Positions 48,905 through 60,876 of a stretch of DNA of 64,000 nt are shown here, one piece after another. The notes below the pieces were generated by a model that was given only the letters and a program-made list of their open reading frames with translations, did not search any database and had not been told where the DNA came from. A program made the position numbers and the translations under genes. Origin of the DNA: Paraspadella gotoi (lineage: Eukaryota > Chaetognatha); assembly GCA_051294375.1 (NCBI GenBank), contig CM119263.1, positions 9,036,278 to 9,100,277 on the forward strand, in the 5' to 3' direction. The stretch's first letter is position 1. Every line of letters begins with the position of its first letter.

Positions 48905-49914
48905 CTCTCTCTTTCCTACTCCTCTCTCTCTTTCTTTTCACAAAATAAAAAGAATACACATATCAAAAAACGATAACTAAAACACAAAAAACAAAAAAAT
49001 ACAACAGAAAAAAAATAAAGCACCAGAAGACAAAACATCTGACTAAAAAAAGAAAAAAATATGACATGACATACAAACTACAACAAAAATAAAACAAAAA
49101 AAAAGTCACCATCAATAGGGCGAACAGATACTTTGAAACAGTGATAAAAAAACTAAACCGCTCAATATCGGTATATTTTTCCGCTGCAAAATCATATCTT
49201 ATTTTCTTACTAATACAGCTCGCGATCCAGTAACGAGGTCCAAAGATAAATTTATATTTTTCCCCTTTTAATAAACTCCAAATCTTTCGTTAAGTTGGCA
49301 AACGCCCTTCGCAATCCATACCCACGCCATTATACAGTCTTCTATCGCATGTGTCCTTCATATGCCCTTTTGTTTTAGCGCAACTTTTCTTTCCACCGAC
49401 CGCTCGTGCTCTCGTTTGCATTCCTCTCAGCCTCGGTTCTGATATAACCTCATAACTTCCACACGCCGAGACGATATTCATAAGTCTATACCCGTCTGCT
49501 CTTCTCTCCTACGCATGATATGTATACACTAGATCCTCTACTCCTCGTTTAACCATGCTTATGCGTTCCTCGTCCCCTCCATTTCCAGTCGCAAGGATCA
49601 CTACTTTCGCATGAGGATCTTTGATTGAGCTTCGCTTTATACATGTCACTTATGCTTAAGTGACTAATTCACGCGCAGCGTATCCGAAAGCCGAAGAGCA
49701 ATGACGTAACTGGGTGTTAGAGCTAGCAGTAACGCTGACCATAATCAAACCCTACGGTTTGGACAAAAAAAATACAAATGACATGAAGGTCTATAAAGGA
49801 ATAAACATATAAAATTTAAGGGTGGGAAAAAAGAAGCGGCATATTAGGATTCTTTCTGCTTCGTCGCGCGTGATCTAATATCAAGCGGATGAATATTCGT
49901 TTTGAAAACGAAGA
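47761..49914. other. Non-coding region with a possible decayed coding remnant
   Basis: Bases 47930-48250 read, in shifting frames, as Arg/Glu-rich peptide with a repeated DEPE(R/K)E motif (near 48000 and 48140) and many stops. An X-box-like site lies at 48549-48562 and a CT tract at 48861-48905. The sequence from 48950 to 49900 is A-rich and then mixed, with no identifiable gene. Confidence 0.4.
48549..48562. promoter_or_regulatory. RFX X-box-like site
   Basis: GTTTCCATGACAAC is close to the palindromic RFX X-box (GTTNCC and its complement). An ETS-like GCGGAAGT lies about 30 bases downstream. No adjacent coding start is visible. Confidence 0.4.
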
Positions 49915-52041
49915 GTTTAAATCGTTGGCTCCCACAAAGCTATAAACTCGCTCGTGTTTCAATTTGCCGTTTACATTTTTAATTAGCTTTATTTACCATT
50001 TGAGTCGTTAATTGAGGGGTTAGGTGTTTCTATCTCTGGTTCTTTATGTTCCAGTGTTACCTGAGCAACTGGTTAATTTTTCCTTATTGTTCTTATACGA
50101 GAAATCGTTATTGTGAAAGAGATATAACTTTTAAAAAAATGTTAATATAAAATAGAATATTTACAAAACATCAAAAGGTAAACAATGAGGTAAACCAATC
50201 CCAGGCTAAACATATAGAGATTAATAGTATAAAAGATAAAACTCATAAACGACTAACGTGCCAGCTCTCGAAGATATATCGTGTAAAGATACACTGAATA
50301 CCAAATAATTTTTACAACCCACGCTGTAAATAACATACGTTAAAATAAAATGAAGTCACACGAGCCTCACTTGTTTTAAAGACTGATAAAAAGTAGCCGC
50401 AGCTTCTCTTAAAAATATAAGAAGAAGGACCTTTCTGACTACCTTCCTTTTGTTCTTGCCGCCCCCCCCTTATCAACCCCATCTGTTTGCTGCCACCTTC
50501 AGCATTTCCATGTCGCTGGTTCCAATCACGTCGCATTTTAGTGGTGTCTCCGACCTCGCTATTAATCTTATCTTCCAGTTGTTTTTCCCGCCCGTCTTCA
50601 TTTCTCTCTGCCAACGCTGATATTCTTACGGTTTACCCCTTTTTTTTCTAACCGGCCACATTTCCATGAACTCTTCATACTATACTTCCGCTGTTCATGA
50701 GAACAGTCAATTTTACTTTCCGTAATCACCCTTACACATGGCATATAGCATTAAGAACAAATGTACATTCGTAGTTCACCCCGGAAAACCGCTTATTCGT
50801 CAAAGGCTATGCATATATAAACATTTCTATCATCTCTCAATAAATAAGCATCTTTCTTGCCCCTGACTTGGCGGACAGGCTTCTTTGTCGTTCAGTTTAC
50901 TCAGGAGATCTACCTATCCGACCCTGATATAGAGATAAATGCACATACGAGCAGTCCCTGCAAGCTTTCAATTCAGACTCTCTCAGCCAGTCTTCGTTAT
51001 TTCGTACCAGATACCTGAGCTTCCCTATCAATGAAGTGGTCATTTGTACCTGATGTGCAGTGATTTAATTCGATCACCGCCTTGTTTGTGAGTATATAAT
51101 CTTTATATTAGACACAAAGGTATGATATAATACTTTCAAGGCTAATTAACACTCCTACCGGTAAAGAAGACTCGGTGAAGCGAGGTCGTCGTGAGGAGAA
51201 TGAGGATTGACATAGATTGTTGCTCGCAGGAGCACTCTTAAGAACCCTACTCCTCCGTCCTGAACCACTAGATCGTGCGCTTCGAATGACGAACGCCTTG
51301 GATCGCGTATGAGCACTTTGGCGGAAGGGTCGAAGCGTGTGTGCGTGGAGGTATTTAGCAACAATTAACAACTCTCCCGTCAAACTAGATAGATGCGGCT
51401 GATCAGCCCTTTATCACGACACTTACTACTTAATAGTCACTGTACTATCTGACCATCTATCCGTCCTTATCTGCACGCCTGCTTCGTCAATCCCTCTGAC
51501 ACTGTCACGCCCTGTCTTCATCCTGGATCAGGTTACAGTTCTTCATGTAGCGATTTTTCCTCGTGGAGTGCTCGAAGCATCTCAGCCAGGAGAGTTTTTT
51601 TTGACTCCTCTCGGAATGAGTCGGACAGTGATCGAGGAAGGAGAACGACGACATGCCGTGAGGTATCTGAGAGCTATGCGATGCGCGTTTCAGCTTGTTG
51701 TTGTTTCACAGTTCTTACCATTTTGAAAAATGTGCGTAGGAGTAGACTTACCGCCGTGCCATAGGACACGCCCCGAGAGCTGGGCGGCAAGCGTTTAACA
51801 CGGGACCCTTCTTTCGGACTCTTGTAATTCCTGATTGTTCAGAGTAAAATATAAAACGAGTACTCACTAAAAATAAAAATAACACACCGAAGCTAAAGTC
51901 CTAGTACTAACAGGCTACAAGATTACTCAACTCTAAAGCTTCAACCCCAAATATTATATAGACTCCCTAATTATGTACGACCATTTGGTAGTCCGTTAAT
52001 ATTGCCTGTCTCCCACGACTAGCCTTTTTCCGACAACTTAC

Positions 52042-52180
52042 CTTTGCCTCCGTAACATACTCCAAGGTGATGTTTCCTCGGTCTGGGATCACAACGGGTC
52101 TAACGAGGACGTGCAGGAGGACGTTGAAGGCGACCCTCGATTTTCGCGATGAACCGTCTGAATTCGGGGCAGCGAGTTGC
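52042..52180 (-). CDS. Possible exon fragment inside the noisy duplication
   Basis: The minus strand reads VAFNVLLHVLVRPVVIPDRG followed by NITLEYVTEAK and then a consensus donor, AAAG|GTAAGT (last exon base 52042). Upstream, the best frame shifts by one base, with TRCPEFRRFIAKIEG in the neighbouring frame, consistent with an insertion or deletion error. In the second copy (56160-56300) the words persist but the donor and frame do not. I recognise no family, and the upstream boundary is a guess. Confidence 0.22.
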
Positions 52181-52680
52181 GGGGAAATTAGTGGTAGGGG
52201 AGACCGGTTTCATCGGGTTGGCCATCTCTCGCTTTCAGCGCGATACTTTGTGTCGTCGGCGCGATGTCTAACGCATGTAACCCATATGTGACTTGGTATC
52301 ATGAATGGTGAAAGGTGAGCGAGGGTGAGGTGCAAGAGTTTCGGCAATGACACAGGTTGATGACACTGGATGACAAACACAAACCACCAGGAAAAACGAC
52401 AAAATTAACAAAGAATCAGTAGACTTATTATAATTTGAGAGTGTCTCAATAGACTGTTCCCGGGCACCCAATCGATATGACCGCGATGCTTAGGGATAAA
52501 GAGGTAGAGGTACAAATTATCAGAGAGAATTACTTACTTCATAAAGGGAGAATGAGAGCATGTATATATATAAATATATATGAATTGTACAATCAATATA
52601 AAAATAATCCAGTCATTTAATAATAAGCTCATCTTGCCCCGGACTTTGGACAGGCACTTGGTGTTAGGCCTCCATCACTC

Positions 52681-52908
52681 TTACAAGATAATAAAGCAGT
52701 CCCTGCAAGCTTTTTCAATATATGAATTTTTTCCCACGTATTCTTTTGTACCCAAGTCGGTTTGACGTCCTATAACTTTCGACGCCTCTGCCCTCTCGAT
52801 TTTTATGGGGCGAGCTGGACCAATTGCTTTCAATCTTGTTATATTTCCATATTCTGTAGAATTCAGCCGATCCAATCGTTTGTTAAGTTCAGGAGAATAA
52901 AGCATCAC
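52681..52908 (-). CDS. Possible coding fragment, unknown function
   Basis: An open frame with ordinary amino-acid composition, including LNKRLDRLNSTEYGNITRLK and KVIGRQTDLGTKEYVGK. The equivalent part of the other copy (56695-56900) carries frameshifts. Splice sites and domain are not evident. It could be real coding sequence seen through a noisy consensus, or chance. Confidence 0.2.
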   Translation of the reverse strand: MMLYSPELNKRLDRLNSTEYGNITRLKAIGPARPIKIERAEASKVIGRQTDLGTKEYVGKNSYIEKACRDCFIIL

Positions 52909-55900
52909 AAATCTACAACGAAGTGGCTCCCTCTTTTTTTGCGCCGCGTGTACGGTAATGTATATTTTACATTAATGCTGGCGGGCTAGTTCTCGTGCGG
53001 AATTAACCGTGGGACGTCGGAAAAATGCAATCACGCCACCAGATAGTCACTAGAGACCAAACAAACAAAAGAAGTATGCCGGCTGGCACAGCGCGACGGG
53101 GGCACCGTGCGAATGAATGTGGTCACACGCGGGTCGAGTGTAAACGCTAGGGGAAATTGAGAGTAGCGTGTCGGCCGATACCCACAAGCACATAGACGTC
53201 TCGATCCGACGTGAGGCACTCACATTAATGTCATGCCAAAAAAGAAAAGAATGAAACAAGAAACCGGAGATAAGCAAGTATAAAGAGAGAAAGAAAAAAA
53301 AAGAGAAAATATAGCATGATAAAAGCAATGGAAAAACAAAATAAGAAAAGATAAAGAAATACGTGAATAAAAATGTGAGGTATATACTATAAGGTGTGAG
53401 ATAGAAATATTAAAGATATCAGTAAAGATAAAAAATAATAAGATGCGTATAAGTGTGGTAAAGGACTCGGAGAATTAATGCAAATATGATCAAAAACATT
53501 ATAAAGGATGAAGCATGAAAAAGAACTCAAGAATATTATTTATGAGTAGCAGAGATTAAAGAAAGAGAGAATAGAATCCTACGACGTTAAAGTCGATATG
53601 TGCAGAGCAATTAAAACGGCACAAGCGCAAGCCAAAAAGATCGTCTGTGATAAAGAAAAAATCACAAACACGGGCAGAATAGAAAAACTCTAACAAAAAC
53701 GAAGAGAGAGAAGAGAGAGAGAGAGAGAGAGATGGAGAGAGATGCAAAGAGAGAGAGAGAGAGAGACGAGGTGGTAATATGCGAAAGAAAGCGGGGCCGA
53801 CCTAATCATTCGGGGGGTCAAAAGATCTTCTCGCCCTGCCACCCTAGGGGACAGGTNNNNNNNNNNNNNNNNNNNNNNNNNGGGGGAGAGAACGGACGGG
53901 GATTGCGTTGGGAGAGTCCCGCAAGGGCGCGAAGGGGGAGGGAAATGTGAGAAGAGCTTTGAAGAAGAGGAGGAGACCCGAAGACCGTGACAAAGACTCG
54001 TAAACAAGTTTGGTAAGGAAAGTGACAATATCTCTGTCGTCCAGTTTTAGTCTAATTATTGATAGGAGATAGGATTTCTAACGNNNNNNNNNNNNNNNNN
54101 NNNNNNNNTCGTTGTGTTCCCACAGCGATAAACTCGCCTCTGTTTCATTGCCCGTTTCTTTTTTGCTTTTATTCCATGAGTCGTTTTAAGGGTTTTTAGT
54201 GTTTCATGTGTTCTTCAGTTTCAGTGTTACTGTACTCGAGGCAGCTGTTAATTTTTTTTAATTGTCTAATCTGCGCAGAAATCGTTATGGGTGAAAGGAT
54301 ATTACTTTAAAGAAAATATTAATTATTAAATAGAAATATTTAAAAACATCAAAAGGTAATCCAATGGGTAAACAATCCAGCTAAACATATAATATAAAAT
54401 ATATTAAGATAAAGAAAAAAAAGGAAATAAAAAAGAACTGAGATCAATAATTTTTTTTTACAACTCACGGCGAGATAAACTATATAAATATAAGAGCATT
54501 GTAAACCTACTGATAAAAATACTGCGCAGGCTGTCTCTATTAAAATAATAAAAAAGGACCTTTACTGACACCTTCCTTTGTTCTTCCCGCCCCCCTTTCA
54601 AGCCATGTTGCTGCCACCCCGTTCAGGTTTCCCATCTGTTTGTTTCATATCAGCGCAGTTTTGTGGCTGTCTCCCGACTCGGATTAATTTTTCCCAAGTT
54701 TTTTCCCGCCAGCTTCTTTTCTCTGCAACCTTCTTAACGATTTTTCCCTTTTATTTTCTTTAATCCGGCCCACATTTCCTGACTTTATATTACTGCTTAT
54801 GGAGAAAGAATTTAACTTTCTACCCATTACTTGAACTGGTCGATAATTTAATTAGAACAATTGTACTTAGAAGTTAACACCCGGAAGACGTTATTCGTCA
54901 AGGCTAATGCAATATAAAAATTATCTATCTCATTCTCATTATAAGCGCTATCGTTTGCCCCTGACTTTGGACACGGCTTTGGTGGTTTAAAGGACTCCAT
55001 CACCGCTGAATAAGATAATGACATAAGCAGGTATCCCCTGCATAGCTTTTCAATCAAGACTCTCTCACAGTCTTGTTTATTGCGCTCCAAGGTACCTGTG
55101 GCTTCCCTATCTAATTGAACGTGGTGTACTGAATGTGAAAGTGAGTTCTAATTCAATCAACCTTGTACTTGTGTTAGTAAATATTCTATGTGATGGTAAA
55201 AACAAAAGGTATGATATAATATTTCAAGGCCAATAACTTTTCCTTACGGGTAAAGAAAGACGGTGAAGGCGACGGTCGTGTCGTGAGGAGAATGAGGGAT
55301 GAAGGCAAAGATTGTGACGAAGGGCTCAAGAATGCCCTACGTCCTCCAGTCTGAACATAGACGCGTTCGATGAACGACGCCTTGTGGATCGCGTAGATGA
55401 GCCACTTGGCGAGGGTGTGCGAAGCTGTGGCGTGGAGGAATGTGGACAATAAACTCTTACTCTGCCCGCGCAAAAAAGATGATGCGGGGGCTGGAACTTT
55501 ATCCCATAACTAAAAAACTATACTATCTGGCCATCTATGACCGCTCATCTTATCTGCAGGCCTGCATTCAATCCCCTTCTTTAGCCTTGCGCCTTGCTGT
55601 CAATCGCTGACGGTAATTGTTTCTTGCATGTAGACGTTTTTTCTCCTCGTGGAGACATCGAATCAGCAGAGTTGTGTGTTTCCTTGACGTCCTGTCTCGG
55701 AATGACCGGAGTGGATCGAGGAGGAGAGACGGAGTCGGAATTCGTGAGGTGTATCTGAGTATCTAGGGAGGGTTTTCAGCATTGTTTGTTGTTGACAAGT
55801 TCTGTACAATTTTTGGGGAGAGAGGGAGAGAAGACTGTAATAACCGCGGTGCCATTGAGACACGCCCCGAGGAGTACGGGTGCAAGGTACACGGGGACCC

Positions 55901-57205
55901 CTTTAGTTCGGAGTTTCCTTGAGTATCGATAGCCTGATGTTCAGCGACTGTAAATATAAACACGGAGAATACAAAAAAAAAACACACCCGAAGCTAAAGC
56001 TTACGTAACAGCTATGAAGTTACCTAGGATAAGTCTTAGGAAGCTTAAAAACCCTCAAATAATATGTTGACCCCTAAGTTATGTTCGTACACTTTACGAT
56101 ACATCATTCACCACGAACTGCCCTTTTCCCAGAGGCAGCCACATCACCATTTTTTGCCTCGGCTACATTCTCCCAGGTGATGTTCCGGGTCTGGGAACCG
56201 AACGGGTTAGGACGAGGAACGTCAGCAGGAGATCGTTGAAGTGGACCCTCGATCGCGAAGTGACCGTCCTGAGGGTGCTCGGCGGCGGAGTTGCGGGAAT
56301 AGGTGGAGGGAGACGGTCACGTTTGAGCGGGCCGCTGTGATTCACTGAATGGAAAGGTTGAGCGAGGTTGGTCAAGATTTGCCAATGACAAGGTGAGGAC
56401 GAAAACAAAGAAAGGAAGAACGAACGAGAATAACAAAAATCAAGATTTAAAGTTGAGAGAGAAAAGAGAGAGTAAAAAAGATATTGACAGTTATAGAGGG
56501 AAAAATGAGAGAGAATATATATAGTAAAATATAATATGAAATTGGGTACAACCAATATAAGGAGAAATGTTATCCAATGGTAGTCATGTAATAAAATAAG
56601 CCATCTTGCCTGGACTTTGGACAGGCACTGGGTTGTTTAAGGCCTCCAATCAGCTCTTGACAAGATAATTACACGATAGGCAGTGTCGCCTGCAAGCTTT
56701 CAAATATACATAATTTTCTTGTTTACCCTCGATTTTTTGTACCAATACGATTTTGACGTCCCTATAAATCTTTCGAACGCTCTGCTAGATTTTATTGGGA
56801 CTTGTGGACCATTGCTTCATCTGTGTTTATATTTCTATATCTTAGTAGAATTTTCAAGGCCCGATGCCAATACGGTTTTGTTAATGGAAATAAGTGGCTT
56901 CTTTTTTTTGGCCGCCGCAGTGTATATATATATTTATTTAATGGCGGTGGCCGGCGTAATTCTGCAGGTTGCGAATAACCGTGGAACGTCGGAAAAATGT
57001 AATCAACGACGACAACAGAATAGAAGACCAAAAAAAAAAAAAAGTAGAGGCGCACGCGACGGACGGGTGCATCGTGGCGAAAATGAAATGTTGGCACACC
57101 GGCGGGTTCCGTGGTTAAACCGTGGGGGGGGGGGGGGAGGGAAGAAAAAAGAACGAGAGGCGCGGCCGGCCACGACAAGGCGAGCGGAGAGTGACGTGAG
57201 CTGTG

Positions 57206-57545
57206 ACAGTAAATTAAATCCATCTCCGTGAAACGATTGTACTGGAATGTCTTTAGGTTTAGTCTCATTTCCTGGTCTTTTTCTAAGCCGAATAATATAA
57301 GTTTTTGTGTAAATTTATGGCTCATAATTCTGACCCTCCCAGAAAATTTACTTTAAAAGAAAAGAGGCAAGACACGATAAAGTAAAAACTGGCATTTTAC
57401 CCGAGTCACCGGTCACCGCGTAAAGCATAACTCCGTGAGCAAATCACCGTTCTTAACCGCTAGTCTTGACTGGTTGGGCGCCCAAAAAACTTTGAACGCC
57501 TGCCGCGGCGCTAATCGAAATTTTTAGAGGCCGAATCGCGGAAGA
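57206..57545. other. Non-coding spacer
   Basis: Mixed sequence containing GAGTCACCGGTCACCGCG at about 57402, which resembles the GAGTCACCGGTGATCACG word in the 41.4-42.5 kb palindrome. No gene is seen. Confidence 0.5.
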
Positions 57546-58031
57546 GGGAAAAAGTGTTACAGTCTCCTCTTTGGTGTCCAGCAGAGTGGTGATGGCGGTA
57601 TGATGCGAGTGGAAGAAAGGAGAGTATCCAGAAGTTGATAGATAGATTGGACCATTTCATACTTCTCCCTCAATTCCGAAAGAATGCCTCACTCGTTCAT
57701 CCCTTCAGTATCGGTTCTCTGTCTCTGCCTCCATCCATCCCGTCTCTCGGTCCGTCCCGGATATGCCAGTACTAGTCAGTCACATTCACAATCCGAGCGT
57801 CGCATCTGGCTTCAGGAGTACGTCTACCTCTCTAGGCATGAGACGATCTCTCTACGTGGATGCAGGTGGCTTCCCGGGGGTCTCGAAACGGGCGTTTGAG
57901 CGATCTTCGAGTGGGGAAGATTAAATGATTTCCTGAGTGGGTGATGTACTCCCTTTTCTCATCGACGCTAGCGCAGTTGCAGTAGCATCTCCCACATGTG
58001 GGACGCAAAAGAGAGTGTAACACTTTTTCCC
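57546..58031. mobile_element. Candidate non-autonomous DNA transposon (MITE-like), about 486 bases
   Basis: The ends are inverted repeats: GGGAAAAAGTGTTACA at 57546-57561 and its reverse complement TGTAACACTTTTTCCC at 58016-58031. Weaker inverted similarity continues inward to about 33 bases (CTC..TCTTT..GTCC). The interior is not repetitive and encodes no transposase. I could not see a clear target-site duplication in the flanks. Length and structure fit a MITE, but the superfamily is unknown and no second copy is in the window. Confidence 0.5.
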
Positions 58032-58519
58032 CGTCTCCCGCATGTCGATGCTGATTATCGAATAGCAGACGACGGAAGCCGTCATAAAGTCATTGTGGGT
58101 GCATAGGACTGGGTGGGCTAAGAGGCGGTTTAAGAGCCAGTGGTGAGGCGCTGACTAGACACGTGTGGCTAGCCATGGACTAGAATATCTTTCGGGCGAG
58201 TCATGCTAGGCGAGTTTAGTGCGACGGTGACCGGGACTCCGGGTAATGGGGGGGTCGGAGTTAAAACAACAAATCAGAGAAGAAGATTTCGGAGGTGGAG
58301 GGATTAAGGGGACGACGAGATCTTCGAGGCGAAACTAGAAAAACATCGATTTGACCCGAAATTCGTTGGGAGGTTGAGTCCGTGAAAAAGACGGTACAGA
58401 GTTCGACGCTGGCGGGGAATCGAATTTTGGGTTCGGTCGTCAGCGATGCCCGGAGGGAGAAAGAAGAGGATTGAATGCAAAGTTGTAAAAACATTCAGAT
58501 AAAAGTTTGTATAGTTTTT
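58032..58519. other. Non-coding spacer
   Basis: Mixed-complexity sequence with a 77-codon minus-strand frame at 58261-58494 that has no recognisable domain. Nothing else is seen. Confidence 0.45.
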
Positions 58520-58805
58520 TTTTCTTTTGATAAGTTGGTTGTGTGGGTATTTTTACCGCGAATATTTTGTCCTCTCTCAATATTTCCTCCATAGCTTTTC
58601 ATTTCCTTTCTGACTTGCGTTTTTGTTTTTTGTCTTTTGTCTTTTGTCTTTTGTCTTTTCTTTGATAACGTTGGTTGTCGATGGGTAATTCTTACCGCGA
58701 ATATTATTTTGTCCTCTCTCAATATTTTCCTCCATAGCTTTTCATTTGCCTTTCTGACTTGCGCTTTTGTTTTTTGTTCTTTTGTCTTTTGTCCTTTTGT
58801 CTTTC
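58520..58805. repeat. Tandem duplication of about 140 bases with internal TTTTGTC repeats
   Basis: Two copies (about 58520-58655 and 58656-58805) share TTACCGCGAATATT, TTTTGTCCTCTCTCAATATT and CTCCATAGCTTTTCATTT. Each ends in a run of the heptamer TTTTGTC, suggesting the heptamer run was the site of the duplication. Confidence 0.88.
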
Positions 58806-58963
58806 TTGTCTTTTGTCTTTTGTCTTTTGTCTTTCTTTCTTGCTTTCTTCTTTCTTTCTTTCTTTTTCTTCTTTCTTTCTTTCTTCTTTCNNNNNNNNNN
58901 NNNNNNNNNNNNNNNNNNNNNNNNNNNNNNNNNNNNNNNNNNNNNNNNNNNNNNNNNNNNNTT

Positions 58964-58994
<31 letters not shown>

Positions 58995-58997
58995 ATC
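58806..58997. repeat. (TTTTGTC)n and (CTTT)n microsatellite with gap
   Basis: Further TTTTGTC heptamers are followed by CTTT tetranucleotides on both sides of an N gap at 58891-58961. The true length is unresolved. Confidence 0.93.
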
Positions 58998-60300
58998 TAT
59001 TAATTCTTTCTTGATCTTACTTATTTCTTTTTATCTTTCCTTTCTTTCTCTCTTTCATTCATTTAAATTCTTTGTCGCACCTGACTCTCTTATTTTTTCT
59101 CCCCCCCCCGAAGTAGGTCACCGTTTCGCTCTTATGGACTTACCTCCTAACGAATCCCCAAATGAGAAACCTTCCCAAACTTACTTTGCGGTGTTTATGG
59201 AGTTCGTTCGTTTCCTAGATGGATGAGGTAAGGAAGCAGGCATGACAACACCCGGTTCACTAATGGACGCCGAAAAGGTAGACGTACTAATTTGAAAAAG
59301 ACGTTTTTCTGAACTTATCCAAGTAATTAAAAAAATATAATTAAGAATAATATATAATTACATATACGACGTTAGAAAATGGTACCTCTTTAAAAATTGA
59401 AATGTTTTGAAAACCTTAAAGGTGGGAGGATTAGACGTGAATGACGGCAACCTGTTAAGGGGAGGGTGGACGACTCGGTTTTGACAGCGCGAGAAAAAGT
59501 GGGAAGAAGAATTCAAAATCAATTTGGGAACATTTGTTTGACCTACTTGATTGAAATGGCGCAGAGAAAAGGGGAAGAAAAGTTCCTTTTTATTGTTTGT
59601 TCCGCAGTTTTTACCGTTTCTTTTTTTCTTTCTTTCTTTTTTTTTCTTTTGAAAAACGGATTTAATTTCCTTTTGGCGAAGTTATAAAGTTTGTTAACTC
59701 AAGTTTGTTAACTCATATTGAATTTAATAAACTTTACTTTAAAAAAGCTTTCACAACGTTCATGAACGCAATAATAAATGTGAAAAAAGAATAAAGTTTA
59801 AATTCTTGATTTATAAAATTAATATTGAATAAAAAAAATTGCTCAATATTTATAAAGGAAATGGTTAATGTGCATAAAGTTTAAATTTTTGATTTATAAA
59901 TTTAAAAATAGATAATAAAATCTAATGATATTTGGAGATATTTTTATTTCATTTTAAAGTTTGAAAAACGAGACTTGCCCGAACTCGCCTGTTTTCATTT
60001 CATATCTCATCAACAAAGACCAGGGAGCTTAACGATGTAGCGAGGATAACCAAGTACAAGATAACAAAGAACAACCAACAAAAAAATTTACATTTTAGTT
60101 CATGTAGTTTGATTTAGAAACGAACATAAATATAGTTTCATAGTAGACGAATGAATAACTCACCAACGGACGGATGGAAGAAGAACAAATCAGATGCGCC
60201 AATTTGAGGATTGAGCCTCTCAAAAAAATACGCCACCGATTCTGGTACCAAAGTTTATCAAAACAAAAAAACCAGAAACTGAAACCAAACAAGAAAAAAG
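58998..60300. other. A/T-rich non-coding stretch
   Basis: Mostly low-GC sequence with imperfect repeats such as AAGTTTAAATT.TTGATTTATAAA (59796-59910). No exon is supported. Confidence 0.55.
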
Positions 60301-60797
60301 GGATATAGGAAATATTTTGAAAGTAATGTAATCTGATTTTCTGAACTAACAACGCGAAACTATAGAGGACAGAGAGAAGTTGAGTAACATTCTGACCATC
60401 AGATCTTTGTCTAATCCTCCGAAGATGTTGCCAAGTTGGTGTATGACAAGTTGTTTCTCGCTGAAACCTTCTTGGGATATATCAGATCACATGTCTGCCA
60501 ATGCAGTCGTCCCAGTTGTAAAGCCCTAGGAAATTTATTTAGTACTTAGATTGACTTTGGCATGGAAAGAACGATCATCGTTCATTGGCAATTTTCCTTC
60601 TTTAGTCTAAGAGAAAATTCAACACTCAACAACTCAGCAACATCCTGTTCGCCCTATAATGCAGTCCGCCTCGGCATGAGGCCAACGATGACCAGCGGGC
60701 AAATCATTACAATCTCCCGAAGACAATCAGTCAGCTGAACTAACCCGTTTTCTTCGCACTCCTGTCTGAAAGAAGAGAGAGAGAGAGAAGAGAGAAA

Positions 60798-60876
<79 letters not shown>

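Larger units (their letters stand above)
49915..57205. repeat. Diverged direct duplication of about 3.2 kb (49915-53220 against 54109-57205)
   Basis: The two blocks share words in the same order over their whole length, for example GATAAACTCG/CTATAAACTCG, ACATCAAAAGGTAA, ACCTTCCTTT.GTTCTT, CCCCTGACTT, GAGAATGAGG, GACACGCCCCGAG, CCGAAGCTAAAG, ACTTTGGACAGGCACT and ACGTCGGAAAAATG. Differences are frequent one- to few-base insertions and deletions in both copies, so neither is a clean sequence. The second copy starts on the base after a 25-N gap (54084-54108). The 0.9 kb between the copies (53221-54108) holds GA repeats and another 25-N gap at 53857-53881. Confidence 0.88.

Noticed and set aside
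56683-57325. 182- and 177-codon overlapping frames on both strands
   Set aside because: They lie inside the second copy of the 3.2 kb noisy duplication, do not keep their frame in the first copy, and run through G-run and A-run homopolymers.
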